This document shows positions 44,801 through 56,846 of a DNA stretch of 64,000 bases, one piece after another. Source of the stretch: Nymphaea colorata (Eukaryota; Streptophyta; Magnoliopsida; Nymphaeales; Nymphaeaceae); assembly GCF_008831285.2 (NCBI RefSeq), contig NC_045138.2, positions 22,045,934 to 22,109,933 on the forward strand. Direction: 5' to 3'. A program made the translations under genes and the position numbers. The notes under the pieces are model-generated. The model worked only from the letters and a program-made list of their open reading frames with translations, ran no database searches and was not told where the DNA came from. How positions within the stretch are numbered: the first letter of the stretch is position 1; the number at the start of each line of letters is the position of its first letter.

Positions 44801-45944
44801 TCCTTGAGCTAATTGCACCATGCAGGCTATAAGCTGACCAGAGGCGGAGCTAGGAATTTTTCATGAGGGGGCGAATTATAGTTTCAAAATTTTGACATGG
44901 GCCGAAATATAATTTTTCAAAACTTTTATATAGGTTAAATAAAAAATTTGTAAATTTACATGTACATTTCCAAAAAAAAATGTGGGGGGGGGGGGGGGTA
45001 CCCCGCCCCAACCCCCCCCATGTCTCTGCCCCTGAAAGTGCCATATAGTCACATATATTGTACTGTTTAGGTTATTTGTGGTTTATTTATTGCTATACAC
45101 ATTATCACCTCGATTCAGGAGTTTGTAGGTATACACATTATCACCTCAGATTCGGGAGTTTGTAGGTTGGAACTTTGAACTTTGATGCAGAAAGCGACAT
45201 GGAAGTACTACTCAAATTTCGCTTTGCAACACTCACTTTGTATCAGTGGCTTTAACAAAACTTAGTACCGAAACACATCCAAATACCAGATTTTCAATGC
45301 TTCTACCTTCATAGTAATTTGCATTATCAAGCCTCATCTTGTGTATGTTCCCACATACTATAGGCATCAGACCCATCTTGTGTAGGTCGCTACATACTAT
45401 AGGCATCAGACATTGACTTCCATCACTTCAGAATAAGCTATTCACCAGTCTATATTCATTTTACCGTTTTATCATAATTACTTGCTTCATAGACGAAAAG
45501 ACTGAAAATATAGGGCATAAAACTTCTTGAACAAAAAACAAAAAATGCTGTCTGCAATAATTTATAGAGACAGTGTATCTGAGCATACCATTTGAAACAT
45601 ACAAGTTATCCATGGACTGGAAAAGATCTCGCCCATCATTTGTCAACCCCCAGCGATTGGGTGCTGGACCTGCTAAGTATGCACATGCTCTCTCATCAGT
45701 GTCCTTCAAGAAAACCTGCGGAGACAAAAGGCAGTACCTTTTAGTTGTCGAGAGATAAAAATTGTAGTCATGACCTGCAATACACTAGGTCGGTGATACA
45801 ATATCTGCAAGACACCAAAAATCAAAAACACCCTTGAAATTTAAGGCACTTTTAAAGATACATGCTTTTTTTTCTCCAAACAAGCCTCTTGTACTTCTCA
45901 AATTAGAATCTGTAAACCTTAATTTTACCTTTTGAGAAAAGTGT

Positions 45945-45993
<49 letters not shown>

Positions 45994-48900
45994 ACTCTGA
46001 GGAGGGGGAATCCATGGGAAAGTAAATTGCTGCTACTGTTCCTGCTCTTTTTGAACAATTACTGGGACCCACCACCTGCACCTCCTTTGATAAGATTAGA
46101 AAGAATAATCTTTGATTGACCTCGAAATCTGCCCTAACTCCTCTTTATATAGACTAGAGGAGAGAGAGAAGTTACAAGAGAAACATATAAAGGAAAAGTT
46201 ATTACAAAAGTACCCTCTTAAACCTAAAACTGAATATAAACACATCTTAACACTCCCCCTCAAGTTGGAGCGTATATGTCAAATAGGCTCAACTTGGAAC
46301 AGCAGCTTTGGAATGGTCCCCTTGCAAGAGCCTTAGTAAAGATATCAGCCGTTTGCCCTGTAGTTGAAATGTGTGAGGTACTTACAAACCCCTTTTGAAT
46401 CATGTCTCTAGTATAGTGACAATCTACTTCAACATGCTTGGTTCTTTCATGAAAAGCCGGATTATTAGCAATAAACAGTGCAGCTTTGTTATCACATAAC
46501 AGTTGCATAAGAAGAGGCACTTCGACAGTAAGATCCAACATCAGGGATCTAACCCACATAACTTCAGCAGTACCCTGAGCCATAGCTCTATACTCAGATT
46601 CTGCACTTGATCTGGCAACCACAGTTTGCTTCTTACTCTTCCATGTAACCAAGTTGGATCCAATAAACACACAAAATCCAGTAGTGGATTTTCTGTCTGA
46701 GGGGCATCCTGCATAGTCGGCATCAACATACACAGATATAGTGAGTGAGGTACCATTCTGAAAGAAGAGTCCCGTTCCTGGTGAATTCTTTAGATACCTA
46801 AGAATCATCATAGCAGCATCCCAATGAACTTTCTTGGGCTTATCCATAAATTGACTCACTCTGCTAACAGCATAGGCAATGTCAGGTCGAGTAACAGTGA
46901 TGTATAGGAGCTTCCCAACAATCCCTCTATACTGTCTCGCATCAACATCTTCAGTATCATCATCATACAAGCGGGTATTGATATCCATAGGCGTGGATGC
47001 AGGCCGACACCCCAGCATCCCTGTCTCTTGCAAAACATCAGTAACGTATTTCCTCTGGCACATGATAAGTCCCTTTTGATTTCTGGCAAACTCAATACCA
47101 AGGAAATAACGTAGTTCACCAAGGTCCTTGGTGACAAAGTGTTGTCCAAGGACATCCTTGATGTTGGAAATCCCCTGATCATCATCCCCTGTAACAATGA
47201 TATCATCAACATAGACAAGAACTATCACCGTACCTGTAGAAGTCTTCTTGACAAGGAGGGAATGGTCGGCCGAAGAACGTCTGAAGCCCTCATTCTCAAT
47301 ATTCTCTGACAATTTCTGAAACCAAGCTCGAGGACTCTGTTTCAGACCATAAATCGCCTTTCTCAATCTGCACACTTTCTGACACTCCCCCTCAGCAACA
47401 AACCCTGGTGGTTGCTGCATATACACTTCTTCATGTAAGTCACCATAGAGAAAGGCATTTTTGACATCAAGCTGTGAGAGGGACCAATTCTTGCTGACAG
47501 CCACAGCAAGGAGAATCCGTAAGGAAGCATGTCGTGCCACAGGAGAGAAGGTATCATAATAATCAACCCCATAAGTTTGGGTATAGCCTTTTGCAACCAG
47601 ACGAGCCTTATATCTGTCAATACTGCCATCTGCTCGGTATTTGATAGTAAAGACCCATCTGCAACCAACAATGGCTGCATCAGCTGAAGGAGTAACAAGT
47701 GTCCAGGTGCCTCTAGACTGAAGAGCATCCACCACTCTCCTCTGCTCCGCCGCTGCCCTGCACGCTGATTTTCTTCTCAGCGTCTTCGCTGCATCGCCTC
47801 CTCTACTCCGCCGCTGCTCTGCACGCTGATTTTCCTCTCAGCGTCTTCGCTGTCGCCTCTGGTAATCTGTCTTCGTTCAGTTCTGTTGTTGCCTCTTCCA
47901 GCCGATCAGACTTATGGATTGTTGCCCGTGTTAACTGCTTCATGATCAGCATGTTGTCTTTCGATATGTGATTGTCTTCTTTTTGCCTGCACTTCCTATT
48001 CCGTGGCTCGGTTTCCTCCATTGTGTTGAGCGATGTCTGAAATTAGCAGCGGCGCTAATACCTCTTCCTTTGTGTCGTCGGGAGAGATGAAGAGTTCCCG
48101 ACGACACCGAGGGGGAGTGGTGGAGACAGCAGAGGCGATGCAGCGTGCAGCGGCGATTCAGCGGCAGCGGAGAAGCAACAGTGACGGACGGCGGCGGCGG
48201 GCGGAGGTGACAGCCACGGCGGGCAGCGGCGAAGATGACTGCAACAGCTGACGGAGGCGTCGGGCGGAGAAGACAGCAACGGGCGGAGGCGTCGGGCGGA
48301 GAGGTCAGCGACGGGCGGAGGCGTCGGGTGGAGAGGTCAGCGACGGGCGGAGGCGTCGGGCGGAGAGGTCAGGACAGCGACTGGCGGAGGCGTCGGGTGG
48401 AGAGGTCAGCGACGGGCGGAGATGGGTGGACACGAGCGGGTGGAGGAAGCGCAGCGATGGGCGCGGTCAGGCGGCGGGCGGCGCCGCTCAATCGGCGCGC
48501 CAAGGAGGAGGAGACGGCTGCTGCTCTGATACCATGATAAGATTAGAAAGAATAATCTTTGATTGACCTCGAAATCTGCCCTAACTCCTCTTTATATAGA
48601 CTAGAGGAGAGAGAGAAGTTACAAGAGAAACATATAAAGGAAAAGTTATTACAAAAGTACCCTCTTAAACCCAAAACTGAATATAAACACATCTTAACAT
48701 CCTTAAATAAAGGGAGTAGGCACACATTGAGTGGACAAAATTCACTTTCCTATATTTGAAGGATAGACAAAGATCCAAAGATTTGATTCAAAATCATATG
48801 AAATCAACCACTAATGTAGAATTTCCACCATACTTAGATTCTTCAACCATACCAATATAGAAGGATAATATTAATACATCAAATAATAGACAACAAATGT

Positions 48901-51900
48901 GTCACACTCTGTCACACGGGTACTCCTTAGGAGTACCCGCACGGTACCGATACCAATTCGGGTGTGGCGTCGGGTACGGCGTGGGTGTGCCGGACCGCAC
49001 CGGGTACGGTCAACGTACCCGGATCATTTTCAACCTTTTTCGGACTCGGTCAAAGTTGACGAGTCCAAAATTGTCTGATGTTAATTGTAACATTTTTTAC
49101 ATTTTAATGTTTTTAACAATTTTTATGTTAAAATTTTCGAAACCCTTAAACATTTTCGTTTCGTCTACGTCGGCCTGTTCTTCCTCTTCACTCTTCACCG
49201 AAGACCGACGACGACAGGCGAACGGCGAGCAGCGACGGTAGGCGGCAAGCGGCGAGCGGCGATGGCAGGCGGCGAGCGGCGACGACAGGCGACGGTAGGC
49301 GGCGAGCGGTGAAGGCAGGCGGTGAGCGGCGACGGGGTTTGTTTGCGTTCAAGTTTCATCATCTTCTCATGTGCGTAGTCAATGTGCTGAGCCTTCCATC
49401 ATCTTCGGTGTCGGTGGACCAGATGTCGGCGTCGAGGAACAATGCTCTCTCTCTCTCTCTCTCTGGGATGGCTTTTGTTTTTCTCTGAAGTCTTTATGAT
49501 TCTTTGTTTGACCTTCTTTCCCATTTCTTTCTTCACTTTTTTCATCTTCTGTTTTATTCTAGCTCATCTTCTGTTTTAATCCTTGTTCTATGCTGATTTT
49601 ACATGATTGATTGTTGCAGTCTAGCGGTTCTAGTTTTGTTCCTCATTATGGTTAAGTCTCTTTGGTGATCTCCCCCTTATATGGCTTTGGTTCCGTCTTG
49701 CTAGGTGTTTCACTTTGGTTCTGTCTTGCTAGGTTCTGTTTGAAATTTTTTGATATATATGTATATATGTGTGTCTGTGTGTAAGGTCGTACCCCTGCAC
49801 CTAAGTTTTTTGAAAATGGTTTGTATCTGTACACGCACCTGCACCTGTACCCGTACCCATGTGACATAGGTTTCAGTTTAAAAATCAGTGAATTGCTAAT
49901 CATAGAATATTATTCCCAATATTTTAGAAACCAAAATACTGACATAATGCCTAAAGGAACCAATCAATATATTTTAGAATTCCCTCTTGTGCCCAGTGGA
50001 TGAACACATGCAACAAGGGTGTAACACCCAAAAAATTTAGTCCTTCATTGAAGATTGCGAAGGATCTTCAAGGGCTTATAAAGGGGGGTGTTAAATAGTT
50101 GGTTGTCCTAGCTCTTAACCTTTTTGGGGCTGGAGCCAAAACTGCTAAGGGCCAAGTTGTGATCCGCTAGACCAAGGTCCGAGCACAGAGTGGGTCTACA
50201 GTGGTAACAGAGCATAGTTCAACACTCGGACTTGGGGTCCCAGGCGTGCGGATGCGTGTGTCTTAAAAGGAGGTGGATTGTAACACCCCAAAAATTTAGT
50301 CTCGTATTGAAAATTGTGGGGGATCTTCAAGAGCTTATAAAGGAGGTTCTTAAATAGTTGGGTGTCCTAGTTCCAAGCCTTTTTGGGGATAGAGCCAAAA
50401 CTGCTATGGGGGGTGGGTTGGGATCTGTTGGACCAGGGGTCCAAGCCCAACAGTAGGTTGGATCGTTACAAGGGGAGTACATTGATTGATAGCCTGCTCA
50501 TTCCAAAAGATTGATGTGTTTTGTCCTTTCAATGAGTTTTGACTAGCAACCTAAGCTTCCAACACAAACATTTGAGACATCCAGAGGTATTCATTGTTGC
50601 CCGAAGCAATTGATTTGGGTCCAATGAAGACATTGTTATAAATTGATTCCTCGTCTACTCTGCTAGTTGGTATTTGGTGCTTCAGGCCAAAAAACTCAAA
50701 AAAGACTATGAAGATGGGCTCCGATGGCTCCAAGAACAGAGTACATGGTTCTTCTACTACCAGAGGCATCTAACGGTGCCACTAGATCCTTCATCCATGG
50801 AGAGCACATAGGTGGTCATGCCTTGGGAACCCGGGAATGGGCTAGGAGTAGGTGGTTGTGATTGTCCAGTGGGTTGGGTTACGATATCGGATAAGTTCGT
50901 CAGGGTTGGTACGCCATAGCCTGAATGTGAGGAGGGGTGTGGAAGTAATGTTGGAAAGCGAGCTGGGGAGGGCAGCCTAGGTAGGGCAATAGAGGGCTCC
51001 ATGGCAGGAGGGAGGAAAAGAAGGACAAAATCTTGGGAGAAATAGTGAAGGAAATAGTAGGACAAAGGAGAGGAGAATTATAAAACATAGAAAGGGTATA
51101 TACCTAAAAATGAAGAGACTATGCCTGCAATTTCATTTCCAAGATATTTAACACCCCTTATGAAGCATTTAGCTTATATATGGCCTCATTTTACAAGAAA
51201 GTAATTGAACCAGCCAGTCGCCTTATGTTCATTGCAGGCTATACCTGATTACCCTTTTAAGAAAACTAAATGCAGGTGGATGGATAGTCTTGAAACTTCT
51301 AAGCTCTTCCAATAGCTGACTTGGGCCCAAGATGTCATGTGCATTGGGTAGTTCTCAGATGCTTCTAATGTGACAATCATCAGTCATTCTTGGTTAACCT
51401 TGTTCTTGCCTAGAATTGCACCCTAGGGCAGGACATATCGCTTAGAGATCATGGAATTAATGATTAAGCTCAAAGCACTTAGTGCTATATTAGTCATCCG
51501 TAATCCATAGGACGCATGGTCCCCTACAGCATGGCCTTCAGGTTCTCAAAAATATTTTGAAGGTTTTGTCTAATAACGTCAAGCACAATGCACATCCACC
51601 ACATGTAGGAGTAAACCCTGTTGTATGTAAGCCAGGTATGGCAAGCCCAACCATTGATCAGATGCAAGTGCCTAAAAGTCTCACAGAGATCAGACCAAGC
51701 CAGATCTACTCCTTATGCCGCACACTATAACATGAATGGACTCTTAAACAGTCTAAGTAGTTATTACTGGCAGTTATATATCCAAGACATTGTCGATATG
51801 TTCAAAATACCACAGAAGGATGTCAGGAAAACAAAGAAATGGAAAACACGGAAAGTCACCCTCATGAAGGGGTGGACTCCAATGCCATTGACATCAAATA

Positions 51901-52341
51901 GCTTTGACTAATGATATTCAAAATTTACCAAAAAAATATATTGATTATGATATTATAACAATATTACTGTGATATTTTCCTTAAAAAAAAAAAAATAGAT
52001 GTGGACTCACCCTCCCTCTCTAGCACAGAAATATGCATGGATGGTGCATGGCTCTCTCTCGCTCTCTTTTTCTCTCTCTCTCTTGAAATTCAGAAAAGCT
52101 ATTTGAATATTTTCCAAATATTTTTTAAGAAAATTAACAAAAATTCACAATTTTGTATACTATTTTATTACTACTAATATATTTTGAAGATTTTTAAATT
52201 TCTGAGAGTTTCCCAAGAAAAAACAAAATTCTCAAAATCTTCTGAAGTTACCGTAACAAAAAAAGCTGATAACTATATCTGTGAAAATAGTCCAAGCATG
52301 TATCTGTGGTGCGCCTATGCTGTGTGTTTGTGTGGGTGTCT

Positions 52342-52389
<48 letters not shown>

Positions 52390-55300
52390 GCAGGTATGAT
52401 CTAACCAACCCAGGTTCATAACAGACGCACTTGGATTGTACTTAACCTGCTACAGAATAAGTTAACTAAATAAGCAGAAAAACTAACTGTCCATCAACTG
52501 TTCCACACATGATGTGAGTAATATCTAACATGATTATCATTCTACAGGAGTGCATGCCCTTCTTCATTGTAGAAGAGCATCTATGGTGGTAAAATAAAAT
52601 TGTGACTAGTTGGACATGGAAAGGTGAATTCGCAAGAGCACTATATTAGTATGACATAGCTGAAAATCAATAGCATGGAAATGAACATAAGACCTTCAAA
52701 GTGCAAATCAAGGTTGAAACATAAGTTAAAAGGATTGTGTGTGATTCAGTTATAAGAACTAGTTACATAAACAAATAAACTGCTTTCTGTATCAATTTCT
52801 AGGCAAAAGAAGGGGCCTTACCTGTTGAGATTGCAGATCTGATGGTGATGTGCGGAAAAAGATTTTGTTGCTCCCATCAGTTTCTACAATAGATTTCTTA
52901 GGCCTCACAGTGCCTAGATAGTCAAGAATGCAAGACTCAACCTCATCTTTGGTGAAGTCCCCGACGATGCTCACCTGAACAATCGAGAAGCACATTAGCA
53001 AGACAGAAGAGGACCTGCTTTAAAAGCATGTCTTAAAAAATGTGAAATCTAGGTATTAGTTGTACTTATTCCATCATCAAAAAGTGATGAAAAATGTCAT
53101 CAGAACACTTCCAGTAGATGAATCAACTACCATATACCAATCCAATAAGATTGATATGTACATGTAATATAATCCAGTTTGCTTGTCCTTTGCAAAAACA
53201 AGAACCTAAAACTGAATCCCGTGGTGAAGGATGATTTATTTGTGCTCCTTATCTTCCAAAGCATGTTTTGACTCATTTCCACCCTCCAAGTATACCATCA
53301 AGAAAGCATCATGCCTCCATTCTGTCTAGCATAGGCCAGAAAGATGTGTCTAAAATACCTTATGACCCACTATTCTAGGTTCCAAGTTCCAACCTATAGT
53401 CAACTTCTTCAAAAATGAATATTGCCAGCACATATACCAGCCAGAAAATACACAGCAGTTATTTTTGTTGTAGTCCCTGCTTTTGAAGATCATTCACAAG
53501 ACTCAAAGAGATAGTCGAGTACAGAACCACTTTGAATTTGATTTTGTCCCTGAAACCAGTCCTAGGAAATCTAGACAAAATAGAAAATATACTCATGGAG
53601 AATAAACGGAGCAATTGTTAAATTACTTAACTGGACCATGTGTGTGAGTGTGTGTATACTGAAACAAGTCACAGGGAAAGATAAAATAGAACATGCATTG
53701 ATGGAGAATGAACCAGTTTCCTAGTATTCATATGGTGCTATTATTAAATTATCCGACCAGGTTTTGTGTGTGCATAATGTGTATACATGTTGAGGTATAC
53801 ATATATTTTTCTGTTTTAGTCTGATCCGCTGTTTGTTGTACTTTTCATGTATAGCATTTTTCTTTTACTGTAATTCTTAGTTAAGCCATTAAATGGCTGT
53901 CAGAGCAAGTTGTGGCTAGTCATGGTGGCTAGATATCTAACAACTAGTTATTTCTTCTCAATTTCAAAATAGAGGCTGAGCCTCAATCTTGCTTGTCACA
54001 TTGGGAGTTTGAGACCGTTCTTCAATGAATTCAGTTTAACCCCATTGACCTTTGAGAGTTTGGAGTGTAAGACATGTTGTTGTTCTTAAGAACCATCTGT
54101 TCTTTCTATTTCACCATATGGTGTCAAAGCGAGGTTGATTGTGAAATGTCAACCTGCTCATGTCCCAGGTAGTGTGTCATTGTTCCTTGTGGTGTGGCTT
54201 CTGTTGGTTGTATAGCAGAACTGGACATCTTGTTGTTGTGATTCTTCAAGGTTCATTCATTGCCTTCTTTCCAAGCATTTCATGTCAGTTTCTTCTTGTG
54301 TCCATTATGGAAGAAAAGGATTTTGCCAGTTTCTCGTCTGAATCTTACTTCTACCATGCTACATGCACCTCTACCATAAACACCTCAATGGTGAAAGGGC
54401 CTTTGGAGATTCGCTAATGGAACCACGGAAGAACCCAAATCGAATCCTACAAAAGAAATAGATGGCAAAGCCATAGAACGTTCTGGAAATGACAAGAAAA
54501 AGCTATTAGTGATTATGAAAAAAAGTGGAAAACTGGGAAAACCTGTCACCATCAAGTTGTTTTGAGGCTGTTAAATGAAGTGATTTCAGTACAACTGCAA
54601 ATCTTGCTAACTTAGCCCATGAAGCATGGGCCTATCTTTAAAAAGCCACATCATGAAGGATGTTGTTCAAGAAAGAATTATGAATATGAAACCAGGAGAG
54701 ATAACTATTAGAGAATATCCTGGAGCTCTCACCCAAATTTGGGATAAGCTTTCTCTTTGTTAACCAATTTACAAGATCGTAACAACTTTCCTGCTGCAAC
54801 ACACTGAGTAATCTCAGAATTGCATGTGACAAAATCTCCTTCAGAGAAAAATCCCTACAGACAACCCATTCTCCCAATTATAATGCTCTCATTTTGAACA
54901 AAGAGAATGAATTGCTTCAAACTACTGAAAGGGCCAGTTTATCACCACCTAAACCATCAAGAAATGTAAATAGAGGACAGGATGGATAACAGTGAGCAAG
55001 ACAACAAACGTATGCACACAGAAATGTTACACAAAGAATAAACATGATAAAACCAGAAAAGAAACATATTCACAAGTGCATACTCAAAAAAAAAAAGGGG
55101 AACCAGTTTGCCTGATGCAACAACTTTGAGATAGTGGACTGAAACCATCGTCAACTATAGTGGGAGAAGGCAAGTAACAAAGTCAGTCAGTTTACCTCCA
55201 TATTATCACCTACAAATTGATCCATCACTGCATCTCTAACCAATGGCAGTGTCAACTTCTGCAGTGATTGTGGTGTAGGCTCAACAAATCGCTCATCACC

Positions 55301-56808
55301 ATCTAACATTGCCATCATTAGCTTGTGGGCCGTTGCTCGCTCTAAGCTTTTTGGAATGGCACGATAATAGGATAAATAAAGCTGCCTTGCTCTATCAAAT
55401 GCATCCTCCAGCCACACATTATGCTGCATGCCTCATCAATGATAAGATCATTTTCATTGATATACAAAGAAGAACCGTTAAGTTCATTAAAGACCACCAA
55501 ATTCATATCACAATAAGGTAAGATAGAAGTATGATGAATGACACTAACAAACAAACTACAAAGAATCACTGTGACCCACCTTACAATCAAATAGAACAGT
55601 TTTTAAAGTTTAAAACTCCACACTGATCTCCAGGGATAGGAAACAAGCTGAATGGACCAAAACAAACCATGTTCAAGGTCAGATTATTTGAGTAGCTCAA
55701 ATTCAGCTAACGAATTTGAGTAGCTCACATTCGTTAGACGTCAAACCCAAGTTATCTAATGACAGACATATTCAAGCCTGTGTAATAAGCTATTCAACAA
55801 ATGTAATATGCAAAAATTAAACTCAATTTTAGCTCAAGTTTCCATGTAGAGCACCATTTGATATCGAAATCACAGAATGCATTTTAGCTCATGAGTTTAC
55901 ACAGACCTGTTAAGTGTATAAATAAAGTAAGAAGCAAATTAAATTAATAAAAGGTGTGAAAAAAATGTGTGAGAAAAAAGGAAATCTCAGAAAGACATCA
56001 TGATAATATCTTGAATTATCTTGATATATTGAAATGTACATTGTTTTAGCAATAGTTTTCCACCTTATTGTCAGGAAATTTTAAATTGGTCAAAGTTCTT
56101 AGCGTGCATAATCAGCTAGACTACAGTTCTACCACAACAGAAGATAGTCGAAAAAGATCAGATGGTTTTTTTCGTGTGGCTGTGGCAAAACGAAGACTTC
56201 TCCTCTTGCCATAAATATTGGCAATATTTTAAAAAATTGCAATAATATCAGCAAGACAAAACCAAGAAATAGAAAATATGACCAAGATGAAAATATTACA
56301 TTATTTATGAGCCTCTTGATCAACATTATTTTAATGTATTTTAAACTTTTTTAACACTTTATCAGTTAATTCCGGATTTTTATCAATTTTTTGTAAGACA
56401 ATGAGTAAAAAAGTCACAATTGCCTGTCTTTCATTTGTTTATACTTTTAAATGTTTTTTGAATTCTTGAAAGCTTTTAGGAAAGGCAAGAGTTTCCATTC
56501 AATACCTGAGAAAAGCTCAACAATAAAAACGCCAGGATGATATTTGCCACAATGCTTCTTCAAAACCCTTAAGAAGTCATGAATATTACAAAATTCATCC
56601 ACTGGCTGCATCACTATAAATATTATTAGAAAAATTTACAAAAGCAGGCTTAAGTTTGTGTTCGTTACAAAGAACATGTCAAGTTTCAAAAACTTTTACA
56701 TAACTGCCTAACTTTTGCAATGTATTTCAAATAGGCACTTCTCACCATCCTTAAATAAAGCATGGTTTAACACATAAAAAAAAATCTAAATTGCCCTCTC
56801 TCTCTCAC

Positions 56809-56846
<38 letters not shown>

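Larger units (their letters stand above)
46088..48699 (-). mobile_element. Copia-B: rearranged, non-autonomous sister of Copia-A
   Basis: LTRs of 165 bp (46088-46252 and 48535-48699) differ by a single base and are flanked by TCCTT (46083-46087, 48700-48704). Primer site TGGTATCAGAGC (48534-48523) and polypurine tract are present. The interior is 2282 bp against 4914 bp in Copia-A. It keeps the end of pol (46253-47731). It lacks the part equal to Copia-A 30079-32745. Then it carries an inverted 372-bp segment (47728-48099, equal to Copia-A 32746-33117), a 16-bp filler and the normal leader. LTRs, duplication and primer sites show that the rearranged form was itself inserted, in trans by another element. 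Confidence 0.93.

Noticed and set aside
54100-54140. LTR-end plus primer-site-like sequence (TGGTGTCAAAGC)
   Set aside because: Several mismatches, no second LTR and no gag or pol nearby.
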